In this document: piece after piece, positions 32,546 to 40,797 of the stretch
Numbering within the stretch: position 1 is the first letter of the stretch
Layout: every line of letters starts with the position of its first letter
NCBI GenBank assembly: GCA_019636215.1
Contig: JAHBXZ010000002.1
Location: 248,001-312,000, forward strand
DNA from: Planctomycetota bacterium
Lineage (GTDB): Bacteria > Planctomycetota > UBA8742 > UBA2392
DNA: 64,000 nucleotides
Direction: 5' to 3'
The notes under the pieces: generated by a model
What the model was told of the DNA's origin: nothing
The model's database searches: none
The model's input: the letters and a program-made list of their open reading frames with translations, nothing else
Position numbers and translations under genes: made by a program

Positions 32546-32995
32546 TCAATCGATTTTCAGGCCGTCCAGCTGGTTCATTTTGGCCACGCGCTGCGCGTGG
32601 CGCCCGCCCTCGAACTCGGTCGCAAGGAAGCGCAGCAGGCTGGCCTGAATCACGTCCGGGCCCATGCTGCGAGCGCCGAAACAGGCGACGTTGGCATCGT
32701 TATGCCGTCGCGACATTTCGGCTTCCCATTCGTTGTGGATCACGACGGCGCGACAGCCTGCCACCTTGTTGGCGCTCATGGCCATGCCGATGCCGCTGCC
32801 GCATACCAGCACGGCGCGGTGGGCCAGCCCCTTGCGCAGGCGGTCGCAGGCCTGTGCCGCAAAATCGGGGTAATCAACGCGGCCGTCGTCAAAGGGCCCG
32901 GCGTCTTCCACGTGATAGCCCTTTTCCTTCAGCCAGTGCCGCAGGGCTTCCTTCACGGCAAACCCGGCGTGGTCGCTTGCGATTACTACGTTCAT
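32546..32995 (-). CDS. rpiB: Ribose-5-phosphate isomerase B
   Basis: 149 residues, the usual RpiB length. It interconverts ribose-5-phosphate and ribulose-5-phosphate in the pentose phosphate pathway. It has VIASDHAGFAVKE at the N-terminus (Asp8, His9), the phosphate/anion loop CGSGIGMAMSANK with the general base Cys65, and the block ARSMGPDVIQASLLRFL. The Cys favours RpiB (ribose) over the galactose isomerase LacA/B. GGAGAGTGG precedes the ATG. It stands alone between the DUF6687-like gene and the Sua5-fusion gene on the same strand. Nothing unusual. Confidence 0.95.
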   Translation of the reverse strand: MNVVIASDHAGFAVKEALRHWLKEKGYHVEDAGPFDDGRVDYPDFAAQACDRLRKGLAHRAVLVCGSGIGMAMSANKVAGCRAVVIHNEWEAEMSRRHNDANVACFGARSMGPDVIQASLLRFLATEFEGGRHAQRVAKMNQLDGLKID

Positions 32996-33079
32996 TCCAC
33001 TCTCCAGGGTGTTGCGCCGCAGCCCGTGCGATTCCTGCGCCCATTGTGCCTTGTTCGCTGTCGGTTGGGCATGCGCTGT

Positions 33080-34171
33080 TCAGGCCTGCAGGAACTGCCT
33101 GCGGAACGCGCCCTCTTGTTCTGCATCCGCCAGCGGGCTCCAGCCGGCCAGCAGCTGAAAGTGCAGGCGGGTCACGATTTCCTGCGCGCAGCGCTGGTAC
33201 CCCCCGGGCGGGCCGCCCATCGGGTCGTCTACGTGCAGGTTCAATGCCACATCCCCCACCAGCCCGGCCACGTCGTCACCCATGGCCACGCGCAGCCCCG
33301 GGGCCGCGCTGTCAAAGCGTACCGGGACATGGCCGTCCAGGTTTACCCCGAACGCCCGCGCGGCCTCGCGCATGGGCTGCGGCACGGCCACTTTCGGGTT
33401 CCCCACGACTCCGGACGAACTTGCCCGCCATGCCGGCACGAAGTCTTTGGTGTGATGGGCCAGCCAGTGCTGCATGGCATCCACCAGCCGGTGGGCAAAG
33501 GCACTGCGATTGAGATTGCCCAGGCAGACAAAGTGCAGGTATCGAGTGAAGTGCGCGGCAAGCGCAGCGGCATCCAGTGCCCCTTGCCGCAGTACCTGCA
33601 CCCCACTGGGCAGCATGCGCAACACCGTAGAGGCCGGGCGCGGCGGCAGCACACCGCCATCCACCACGGCGGCAAGGCCGGGCAGCTGCGCTATCTCTCG
33701 CGGGTCGTGCAACGTTGGCTGACCGTGCAGGTTGGCGCTGGTGGCCAGCACCGGCACCGCGCAGGCCTCCAGAAAGTCGCTGCCGACGTTGTGGTTGACG
33801 ATGCGCACACCCAGGCTGCGTGTGTGCCAGCGCAGGACCACGGTGGCGCCGCGCGGCCCGAGTTCGCGAATCGCGAATTCTTCCAGCGGAGTGCGCGGCG
33901 AAACAAACGCAAGCGCGCTGTGCACAGACCCGCAGTGCAGGCTGAAGGGCTCCTTGCGCCCGCCCTTGAAGGCGCGCAGGTACACACTGTCGGGGTCGTG
34001 GCCCAGCTCGATTTCCACGCTGCGCGGGTCGCTGGGTTCTTTGTCGGCCCATTCGGTGGGGATTGCAGCCACGCCGTAAACGGTGTCCGTCGGAAACGCC
34101 ACCAGCTTGCCGGCGCGCAGCAACTCTGCCGCCTCAGGCACGCGGGAAGCATCCAGGATTGCCGCGCTCAC
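33080..34171 (-). CDS. Sua5/YrdC - low-molecular-weight phosphatase-like fusion
   Basis: 363 residues with two domains. Residues ~1-200 are Sua5/YrdC (threonylcarbamoyl-AMP synthase for tRNA t6A): GKLVAFPTDTVYGVA, KEPFSLHCGS and VLATSANLHG. Residues ~210-363 resemble low-molecular-weight protein tyrosine phosphatases or arsenate reductases: HFVCLGNLNRS with Cys216-X5-Arg222, and the acid loop VDDPMGG near Asp316. Sua5 has Lys74-Glu75-Pro76 where Lys-Arg-Pro is usual. The start is a GTG overlapping the pssA stop (GTGA), which implies coupling to phospholipid synthesis genes. What a phosphatase would do on a t6A enzyme is unknown. Confidence 0.88.
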   Translation of the reverse strand: MSAAILDASRVPEAAELLRAGKLVAFPTDTVYGVAAIPTEWADKEPSDPRSVEIELGHDPDSVYLRAFKGGRKEPFSLHCGSVHSALAFVSPRTPLEEFAIRELGPRGATVVLRWHTRSLGVRIVNHNVGSDFLEACAVPVLATSANLHGQPTLHDPREIAQLPGLAAVVDGGVLPPRPASTVLRMLPSGVQVLRQGALDAAALAAHFTRYLHFVCLGNLNRSAFAHRLVDAMQHWLAHHTKDFVPAWRASSSGVVGNPKVAVPQPMREAARAFGVNLDGHVPVRFDSAAPGLRVAMGDDVAGLVGDVALNLHVDDPMGGPPGGYQRCAQEIVTRLHFQLLAGWSPLADAEQEGAFRRQFLQA

Positions 34172-35205
34172 GCTGATTCCTTGCCCGGCGGTGTCGCGGT
34201 TGCGGCCTTGCGGGCGCGTTCGTCACGCTGGCGCAGGCGTTCGGCGTACTCCATGCGGCGGCCCAGCACACCGCGGCCTCGCAGGAAGCGATAGGCGAAA
34301 TACACCGGCCCCGACGCGACATAGGTCAGCATCACCGCCGGCAACAGCAGTTGCCAGAACTCGCGGAAGATCACAACAGTCGCAACGGTCACCAGGATCA
34401 GCACCATCGCCCGCAGGCTCTGCTTGCGCGACACAAACTTGTTGAACAGGTGCACATAACGTACGCGCGTCACCATCGAAAGGCCGATTGCCCCGCCGAC
34501 GATCGGGAACGCGATGCGGATCACCCAGCGCCAGGAATCGCTGCGGAAGGCTTCCACGTTCTCGTGAAACCAGGTCGTTCCCATCACCAGTGCGCAGATA
34601 CTGGCCGCGGCCGCGGGCGAAGGCAGGCCCTTGAACGTGGTGTGGTCGTCTACTTCGGCTGTCTCCACATTGAAGCGCGCCAGCCGCAGAAGCGCGCAGC
34701 AGACGTAAAGGCCGCTGATCGCCCACAGGATTCGCGAATCATAGTCGTACTGTGCAAACAGGAACTCGCCTGCCACGCGGATCATCAGCGCCGGTGTCAC
34801 GCCAAACGTCACGGCGTCGCACAGGCTGTCCAGTTCAGCGCCGAAGCGCCCCGTGGTCGCGGTCATGCGCGCGACTTTGCCGTCCAGCGCGTCGCACAAC
34901 ATGCCGCCGCCGATCAGCAGCGCCGCAATGCCAAGCCGCGAATAGACCTGGCGGCTGTCGCCCTGCAGCACCGCGGCATAGGCGGCCATCAGCTCAATCA
35001 TGGCCGCAACGCCGCACAGCGCGTTGCCCAAGGTCAACATGCTGGGCAGCACGGCAAGCCCCGGCATGCGCGGCGCCCGGCGGCGCCGCCCGGTGTTGCC
35101 GGCAGCGGCGTAACTTCCGCTGTGAGTGCCCGATTGCTCAAGCTGGATCAGCCGCCCGCTTTCGGGCGTGTGGGTGCCAGAGTTGCTGTCGGCCGGCTCG
35201 GCCAT
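34168..35205 (-). CDS. pssA: CDP-diacylglycerol-serine O-phosphatidyltransferase
   Basis: 345 residues. It joins CDP-diacylglycerol and serine to make phosphatidylserine in the inner membrane. The CDP-alcohol phosphotransferase motif D-x2-DG-x2-AR-x8-G-x3-D-x3-D is complete: Asp105, Asp108, Gly109, Ala112, Arg113, Gly122, Asp126 and Asp130. About eight hydrophobic helices follow from residue 50. The first ~45 residues and the C-terminal ~40 are basic and soluble. PssA rather than PgsA is inferred from psd two genes upstream. The ATG overlaps the upstream stop (TGATG), and the stop overlaps the Sua5-fusion GTG, so three genes are tightly coupled. Confidence 0.9.
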   Translation of the reverse strand: MAEPADSNSGTHTPESGRLIQLEQSGTHSGSYAAAGNTGRRRRAPRMPGLAVLPSMLTLGNALCGVAAMIELMAAYAAVLQGDSRQVYSRLGIAALLIGGGMLCDALDGKVARMTATTGRFGAELDSLCDAVTFGVTPALMIRVAGEFLFAQYDYDSRILWAISGLYVCCALLRLARFNVETAEVDDHTTFKGLPSPAAAASICALVMGTTWFHENVEAFRSDSWRWVIRIAFPIVGGAIGLSMVTRVRYVHLFNKFVSRKQSLRAMVLILVTVATVVIFREFWQLLLPAVMLTYVASGPVYFAYRFLRGRGVLGRRMEYAERLRQRDERARKAATATPPGKESA

Positions 35206-36416
35206 CAGTTTCCCTTGGGGGCTTCCCAGCCCATTTCCTTCAACGTCGCTTCGGCCAAGTCCAGGTCAATGCTGCCGCCGCGCACAATCACGCGGCTGCC
35301 CCAGCAATCCACACGCACATCGTAACTGTCACGCACGAGAATTGCTTCCAGCGCGTTCACGACTACGTAAACGCCGCCTTCGCTGCGCAGGTCGCCGGTG
35401 AAGGCTTCCTCTACGTCCGGCTTGGTGCGCTGGCGCTGAAAGGCCGCGTCCATGCGCTTGAGCAGCTCCGCTACTTCAAACACGCGGTAGCCTTCCGGCG
35501 CGTACTCCTGGACCCCAACCGTGACGGCGTTGTCCACCATGCGCCAGCGGCCGGTGTCTTCACCAAAGGCAAGCTCGAGCCCGTCCAGAACGGAAAGCTC
35601 GCCGGAAAGACTGAGAGTCAGGTGGTCTTCTTCCATCCACGACGCCACGTCGGCATTCAGGAAGTAATCAACTCCCGCGGCCTCGCAGAACTGGGCCAGA
35701 ACACCCGCGCGCGGCGTTTCTTCAAGTTCCAGTGGCGGCTTGCCCTTGCGCAGGGCACTGATGATCGCAGCCTCGGCCTGGGCTTCGGTGCTGGTGCCGC
35801 CCTGTTCGTTCACCAGCAGGTCAAGCATCTGGCGCACCCTTGTGTGCATTTCTGGCGTGTCGCGCACCACTAGCCGGTCGCCGGCAACCACGGCCGTGGG
35901 CCCGGCGCGCAGCGGGTCGTCCAGCATGGCTCCCAGCAGGTCGGAAAGTCGCTCGGCCGCCGGACGCTGGCGCAACTCGGGCTGCTTTTCGTCGGCTTTG
36001 GGCTTGGGCCCGCCCCACTGGTTCTGGTAGGCCACAAATCGAGAACACGCAACGCTTACGTCATAGCCCTTAACCACGGTTGCGGTGGCCCCGGACTCGG
36101 TGTTGTAGGCCACATTCACGCGGCGAACGCGGTGGTCGACGCTGATGTTCATGCCGCAGGCATAGGACAAAATCCGTGCCGCGCGCTCGGGCGTGCTTTC
36201 CTTGACACGCAGCCACACGTGAAAATCCAGGTCGCTTTCGGGGTCGATCTCGGAGTCAAAGTGCAGCTTGTAGCCCAGGGACTGCGCCAGCGCGTCCAGG
36301 GTCACCGCGGCCGCGCCGCCGCGCGACTGAAGCGACACCCGCGCCTGCGGTTTGTCCTGCGCCTGCACGACAGACAATGCCGCAACCACCAGGGCTGCCG
36401 CGATCACGATGCGCAT
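35205..36416 (-). CDS. Exported protein with secretin N-domain (STN-like) repeats
   Basis: 403 residues. The signal peptide IVIAAALVVAALSVVQAQ is followed by an STN/N0-like domain: VTLDALAQSLGYKLHFDSEI, then ESTPERAARILSYACGMNIS. A second such region lies around 220-300 (RAGVLAQFCEAAGVDYFLNA). A helix-strand segment PEMHTRVRQMLDLLVNE resembles the linker between secretin N-domains. There is no secretin pore domain. Proteins with only N-domains may dock onto secretins or TonB systems in the periplasm. The start is fixed by GGAGGAGCCC. It is coupled to pssA and 17 bases after psd, an unexpected neighbour for lipid enzymes. Confidence 0.72.
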   Translation of the reverse strand: MRIVIAAALVVAALSVVQAQDKPQARVSLQSRGGAAAVTLDALAQSLGYKLHFDSEIDPESDLDFHVWLRVKESTPERAARILSYACGMNISVDHRVRRVNVAYNTESGATATVVKGYDVSVACSRFVAYQNQWGGPKPKADEKQPELRQRPAAERLSDLLGAMLDDPLRAGPTAVVAGDRLVVRDTPEMHTRVRQMLDLLVNEQGGTSTEAQAEAAIISALRKGKPPLELEETPRAGVLAQFCEAAGVDYFLNADVASWMEEDHLTLSLSGELSVLDGLELAFGEDTGRWRMVDNAVTVGVQEYAPEGYRVFEVAELLKRMDAAFQRQRTKPDVEEAFTGDLRSEGGVYVVVNALEAILVRDSYDVRVDCWGSRVIVRGGSIDLDLAEATLKEMGWEAPKGN

Positions 36417-36433
36417 GGCTGGGCTCCTCCGTC

Positions 36434-37108
36434 TTACTTCACCTTCACCACGGCGACCACCGTTCCGCCGCCTTTGACTTTGTCGCCGACCTTTACCTTC
36501 CACTCCACTTCAAACGCATTATCAAAGTAAAGTTCAGTGCGGCTGCCGAATTTCAGCATGCCAAAACGCTCGCCGCGGGCCAGCTTGTCACCTGTCTTGA
36601 TCGGGCACACAATCCGCCGCGCGATCAGGCCGGTGATCTGCCGGATGTAGAACTTCGGGCCCCACTTGCTTTTGAACCCAAGGTTCTGGGCCTCGTTGAG
36701 AATGCTGCATTCGGGGTCGCGGGCGTCACGGTACTCGCCGTCCTGGTGGCGCGTGTATTCAAGCTCGCCGTCCAGGGGCGCGCGGTTGACATGAACGTCA
36801 AACACACTCAGGAAGATGCCCACGCCCTGGTGCCTGCCGGTCAGGTACTCGCTGAGTTCCTTTTCGCCCACGTCGGTCACGGTGCCGTCGGCCGGGCTGA
36901 CAACCGTGAGCTCATCGCCCGGCAACGGCCGGTCCGGGTCGCGAAAGAAGTTCATGTTGAACCCGGTCAGGAACAGCGGAACTGCCCCCACCGCCCACAG
37001 GGCCGGGTGGACGTACCAGGCCAGGGCCCAGACGCCGACCCAAAGCACCGCCGGGATTGCGAGGCCAAACAGAAACAGTTCGCGCAGGCCGTATTTTGTG
37101 AAGGGCAT
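36434..37108 (-). CDS. psd: Phosphatidylserine decarboxylase, short archaeal-type proenzyme
   Basis: 224 residues. It makes phosphatidylethanolamine from phosphatidylserine. An N-terminal hydrophobic pair of helices (ELFLFGLAIPAVLWVGVWAL) anchors it. Family blocks are FFRDPDRPLP, VSPADGTV, FLSVFDVHVNRAP and the processing site LKFGSRTELYF. Autocleavage between Gly188 and Ser189 would generate the pyruvoyl cofactor. The FGSR form and the length are those of the short PSD/archaetidylserine decarboxylase group, not the E. coli form (LGST). It is the first gene of the psd-STN-pssA-Sua5 unit. No Shine-Dalgarno is visible. Confidence 0.92.
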   Translation of the reverse strand: MPFTKYGLRELFLFGLAIPAVLWVGVWALAWYVHPALWAVGAVPLFLTGFNMNFFRDPDRPLPGDELTVVSPADGTVTDVGEKELSEYLTGRHQGVGIFLSVFDVHVNRAPLDGELEYTRHQDGEYRDARDPECSILNEAQNLGFKSKWGPKFYIRQITGLIARRIVCPIKTGDKLARGERFGMLKFGSRTELYFDNAFEVEWKVKVGDKVKGGGTVVAVVKVK

Positions 37109-37196
37109 CGCGGGAGGGTAGCAGAAGAAGGCGGCAATAAAACAGGCGGCAGCATACGCAAGGGCCGCTTACAATCCCGGCAGCCAAAAGACGCCC

Positions 37197-38624
37197 ATGA
37201 GCCGCACATTCGCAGAAACAGCCTACCTGTTTCGCCACGCGCTGCTGCGCGACGCGGCCTATGGCCTGCAACTGCCGGGCGACCGTGCAAAGCTGCATGA
37301 ACTGGCCTTTCACCTGACTGAACAGGCCTTCGGAGGGCGCGCCCCCGAGCCACCACCGCTGGGGCCCGTGAGACCTGCCGTGGTCGCAACCTGCGCTGCA
37401 GATCTCGTGGCCGCCGATCTCGCCCTGCACTGTGCGTTGGCCGAAGACGAAACACTTCAGCCCATACGGCTGCTCTACCTGAAACGCGCGGCGCTGCGGG
37501 CAGAGCAGGACTTCCGAGATGCCGACGCCCTCAAGCTGTGGCAGCAGTGCCGGGCCATTGCGCCCCACGCTGTGGACCTGCATTGGTGTACGGGCACCTG
37601 CGCCACCCGGCTGGGGCGAGCCACAGATGCCGAGCAAGCGCTGGGTGTTGCACTGGAACTCAGCCGCGCGCAATCCAACCAGCCCATGGAGTGCGCGGTG
37701 CTGGGCGCGCTTGCAGGCTTGTACCGCGAACAGGGCGATATCCCGCAGGCACAGGAGCGATACACCAGCGCACTGACATTGGCACGAAAGTTGGGCAACA
37801 ACCACCTGGTGGGTGTGATGGCGGGAAGCTTCGCGCTGTTGCAGGGAGAAATCGGCAGCGTGGCGTCAGCCGAGGCCGGCTACCTGGAGTCTCTGGCCAG
37901 CCTGCGGCGCCAGGGCGACACCCGCGCAACAGCCCAGGTGCTTTGCAACCTTGCCACGCTGTATGCCATGACGGCACGCACCCCGCTTTCCGAGCAGACC
38001 TTCCGCCAGGCGCTGGAATTGGCACGCCAGAACGGCCACCGCCGCGTAGAGGGCAACGCGCTGGGTGGGCTGGCTCGCCTGTGCTTTCAGGCCGATCGCA
38101 ACGACGAAAGCGGCCAGCTGTATGCACAGTCCATCGCGATCCACCGCGAGACCGGAAACATCCGGGGGCTGGGCACCGAGATGCAGAACCTGGCGGGTCT
38201 GGAAATGCACTGTGGTCGCATCGAACACGCGGGAGACCTGTTGCGAAGTGCCACGGAGATCCACCGCGAAATCGGCAACCGGCTGTCTCTGGGCATGGCC
38301 ACGGGGTCTATGGCCGGTTGGTTGAGCCTCAACGGCCGCACGCACGAGGCCGGGGCACACTACCACCAGGCGATTGAAATGTTGCGCGAGCTCCGAAACG
38401 TACGTGGAGAAGGTGCCCAGTGGTGTTACCTGGCGCTTCTGCTGTTGCAGGACAACCGCGTTTCGCAGGCCCGAGAAGCATGGCAGCGTGGCGCTTCGAT
38501 GCTTGCCTCGAGCGGTGATGGCGACCAGTTGGCGTACCTTGCTGGGGTTTGTGCAGAGTACTGCACCAAGGCCGGCGTGGCGCCATTCGATTCGACTGCA
38601 TTGGGCGAGAGGGCCGAGCCATGA
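37197..38624 (+). CDS. TPR protein with STAND-ATPase-derived N-terminus (copy A)
   Basis: 475 residues. The N-terminus ETAYLFRHALLRDAAYGLQL and its following helices match the 'F.HaL.rdAAY..l....R..lH' segment. That segment usually sits after the ATPase core in STAND/adenylate-cyclase-type signalling proteins; here no ATPase precedes it. From ~110 onward are TPR units, e.g. MECAVLGALAGLYREQGDIP and GDTRATAQVLCNLATLYAMT, about 40 residues each. It is cytoplasmic. A TACAAT hexamer about 20 bases before the ATG could be a -10 with a very short leader. It is coupled to copy B by ATGA. Function unknown; a protein-binding adaptor is likely. Confidence 0.8.
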   Translation: MSRTFAETAYLFRHALLRDAAYGLQLPGDRAKLHELAFHLTEQAFGGRAPEPPPLGPVRPAVVATCAADLVAADLALHCALAEDETLQPIRLLYLKRAALRAEQDFRDADALKLWQQCRAIAPHAVDLHWCTGTCATRLGRATDAEQALGVALELSRAQSNQPMECAVLGALAGLYREQGDIPQAQERYTSALTLARKLGNNHLVGVMAGSFALLQGEIGSVASAEAGYLESLASLRRQGDTRATAQVLCNLATLYAMTARTPLSEQTFRQALELARQNGHRRVEGNALGGLARLCFQADRNDESGQLYAQSIAIHRETGNIRGLGTEMQNLAGLEMHCGRIEHAGDLLRSATEIHREIGNRLSLGMATGSMAGWLSLNGRTHEAGAHYHQAIEMLRELRNVRGEGAQWCYLALLLLQDNRVSQAREAWQRGASMLASSGDGDQLAYLAGVCAEYCTKAGVAPFDSTALGERAEP

Positions 38625-40153
38625 CCGGCGCCGAAACAGCCTACCTGTTTCGGCACGCGCTGCTGCGCGACGCTGCCTATGAGATGCAGCTTCCGAGTGA
38701 CCGGGCCCGTCTGCACGAGCTGGCGTTCTTCCTGATCGAGGCAGCTTTTGGCGGGCGCGCGCCGGAACTGCCCCTATTGGATGCAACGCAGGCCGCACGG
38801 GTTGTGCCCCATGCGACGGACACCGTTGCCCATGAGCTGGCCCACCATGCCCAGGTCGCGCTGGCCGGTGGTGCCCCGGCGTTTGTGCCTTCGCTCCGGG
38901 CGCTGTATCTGCGCCGCGCTGCCGAGTACGCCGAGATCGCCTTTCGCACGGAATCGGCCGTGGGTTTCTGGATCGAGCTTTCTGAACTGTCGTCCGGGCG
39001 CGAAAGGGCCGGCGCCCTTCGACGCGCGGCCACTGCCTGGATTGTCGCCGGTCGGCCCACCCAGGCTGAGGCAATTGCGCAGCAATCCCTGGCCGCAGGC
39101 AAAGCCACCGGCGAACCGCGCTGCATGGCCGGGGCGCTGAACTGCCTTGCCACGGTGTACCGGCAAACCGGCAGGGGCTCCGAGGCGGAGCAGTCATTGC
39201 TTCAGGTGCTGGACCTGTATCGCCAACTGGGTGATCGGGCCGGCGAAGGTGCGGCTCTTGGCAACCTGGCCAGTGCTCACCAGGAGTACGGCCGGATGGC
39301 ACAGGCCGAACAGATGCACGAGCAGGCCCTGTCCATCCACCGCGAAGTAGGCAACCGGCGATTTGAGGGCATCACCCTGGGGAACCTGGCCGCCGTGTAC
39401 CAGCAGACCGCGCGCATGCCGCTTGCCGAGCAGGCCTACGCGCAGGCGCTGGCCATACACCGTGAAGTGGGCAACCGGCACTTTGAAGGCGTGGCGCTGG
39501 GCAACCTGGCGCTTGTGTACCAGGAGACTGGTCGCCTGGAACTGGCCGAACAAGCCTATGCCACCGCGCTGGCCATACACCGTGAAGTGGGCAACCGGCG
39601 CGGCGAAGGCATTGCACTTGGCAACCTGGCCATCGTTTACCGGCAGGCCGGGCACGTGGCACAGGCGGAACAGACGTATTGTCAGGCGCTGGTCATTCAC
39701 CGCGAAGTCGGCAACCGGGTGTTTGAAGCCACTACGGTGACCAACCTGGCCATTGTGTTCCAGGAAACAGGACGGCTGGCCCAGGCCGAGTGCATGCTTG
39801 ACGAAGTGCTGCCGTTGCACCGCATCCTTGGCAATCGGCAGTTCGAGGGAATTGTCCTGAGCAACCTGGCGAACATCTACCGCGAGACCGGCCGTCTGCC
39901 ACAGGCCGCGAAGGCCCTGCAGCAGGCCCTGCCGATCCATCAAGAGGTGAACAGCCGGCGCATGGAGGGCATCTCCCTTTGCGACCTGGCCATCTGCCAG
40001 GTCACTCTGCATGGCCGTGCAACGGCTGCCGCAACCTGGCAACAAGGGATGGCCATTCTGACGGAGCTTGGCAACACGCCAGAACTGCAACGCAAGACAC
40101 AAGCCATGCGCGAGGTCTGCACCCGTGCCGGAGTACCGCCGCTGGGTGAGTAA
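38621..40153 (+). CDS. TPR protein with STAND-ATPase-derived N-terminus (copy B)
   Basis: 510 residues, a paralogue of copy A. GAETAYLFRHALLRDAAYEM and RLHELAFFLIEAAFGGRAPE match it almost word for word, so the pair arose by tandem duplication. From about residue 187 there are seven exactly 40-residue TPR units, e.g. AIHREVGNRHFEGVALGNLA, with no length change. It ends in a further helix (ATAAATWQQGMAILTELGNT). The start ATG overlaps copy A's stop; an earlier in-frame start would lie inside copy A. No catalytic domain. Partners are probably encoded elsewhere; the Ser/Thr kinase 1.2 kb downstream is a possible one, but this is speculative. Confidence 0.82.
   Translation: MTGAETAYLFRHALLRDAAYEMQLPSDRARLHELAFFLIEAAFGGRAPELPLLDATQAARVVPHATDTVAHELAHHAQVALAGGAPAFVPSLRALYLRRAAEYAEIAFRTESAVGFWIELSELSSGRERAGALRRAATAWIVAGRPTQAEAIAQQSLAAGKATGEPRCMAGALNCLATVYRQTGRGSEAEQSLLQVLDLYRQLGDRAGEGAALGNLASAHQEYGRMAQAEQMHEQALSIHREVGNRRFEGITLGNLAAVYQQTARMPLAEQAYAQALAIHREVGNRHFEGVALGNLALVYQETGRLELAEQAYATALAIHREVGNRRGEGIALGNLAIVYRQAGHVAQAEQTYCQALVIHREVGNRVFEATTVTNLAIVFQETGRLAQAECMLDEVLPLHRILGNRQFEGIVLSNLANIYRETGRLPQAAKALQQALPIHQEVNSRRMEGISLCDLAICQVTLHGRATAAATWQQGMAILTELGNTPELQRKTQAMREVCTRAGVPPLGE
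39181..40020 (+). repeat. Seven tandem 120-bp units encoding TPRs
   Basis: Units begin at 39181, 39301, 39421, 39541, 39661, 39781 and 39901 with no insertions or deletions. Units 3 and 4 share long identical runs (e.g. GGCCATACACCGTGAAGTGG in both, exactly 120 bases apart), which suggests recent internal duplication or gene conversion. Each unit encodes one 40-residue repeat. Confidence 0.85.
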
Positions 40154-40163
40154 CCTTTACCGC

Positions 40164-40781
40164 TTACGGCGTCGGAAGCGGCCTGCCCTGCCAGGCGGTC
40201 AGGTTCAACACCACGCGACGAGTGATCGCGTCGCCGTGCACATACCCCAGCGCGCGGCTGTCGATGTAGGGCAGGCTGTCGAGGTCGGCCACAATCATGT
40301 AGCTGCCTTGCGGGATCACATCGCCGTCATTGATGCGCGCGTCACCAAGGTCGAACCCCACGCCCAGCGGCTGGCGTCCGCCCACGGCCATGGTCGGGCC
40401 GCGGCGCTGCACCGATTCCCCGGGCATGCCCACCACACGCCCGATCAGGCTTTCCGGGGCGCCGTCGGTCGGGTTGGTGTTGCGGTAGATGACAACATCG
40501 CCCAGTTTTGGTTCGCGCCACAGGTTAAGGTTCTGCAAGACCACAGTGTCACCGGGCTGCAGACCTTCCATGGGGAATTGGGCGGTGCGCAACTTGGGGT
40601 CGAAAGTGCCTGGCAACGTGTACAGGCGATAACTGAGCCACGCGTAAACACCCAGCAGCAGCACGGCCGCACCCATGACCAGCCGCAGGCGCCGGATCCA
40701 GCGGCGCACCCCTGCCATGGCGTCCAGCCGCTTGCGGGAAGCGGCGGCCTGCTGCGCGGGGTCGACAGGAGCTGGTGTCAT
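40164..40781 (-). CDS. Signal peptidase I-like (S26 fold) protein lacking catalytic residues
   Basis: 205 residues. One N-terminal membrane helix (RLVMGAAVLLLGVYAWLSYR) is followed by an S26 peptidase-like domain: QFPMEGLQPGDTVVLQNLNL, KLGDVVIYRN, GRVVGMPGESVQRRG and LPYIDSRALGYV. In signal peptidase I the first block has Ser-Met-x-Pro and the GRVVG block is Lys-Arg-Val. Here the serine position is Phe69/Pro70 and the lysine is Gly114, so the Ser/Lys dyad is missing. It is probably a non-catalytic relative. I start at MTPAPVDPAQQ, 16 bases after the NTF2-like stop; the longer start would overlap that gene. Confidence 0.75.
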   Translation of the reverse strand: MTPAPVDPAQQAAASRKRLDAMAGVRRWIRRLRLVMGAAVLLLGVYAWLSYRLYTLPGTFDPKLRTAQFPMEGLQPGDTVVLQNLNLWREPKLGDVVIYRNTNPTDGAPESLIGRVVGMPGESVQRRGPTMAVGGRQPLGVGFDLGDARINDGDVIPQGSYMIVADLDSLPYIDSRALGYVHGDAITRRVVLNLTAWQGRPLPTP

Positions 40782-40797
40782 GTCTGGTCGTGGGTCA

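Noticed and set aside
32513..34294. Antisense frame of 593 codons opposite rpiB and the Sua5 fusion
   Set aside because: It overlaps two clear enzymes with intact catalytic motifs on the minus strand.
39181..40020. CRISPR array
   Set aside because: Units are 120 bp, have no unique spacers, and encode an uninterrupted TPR protein.
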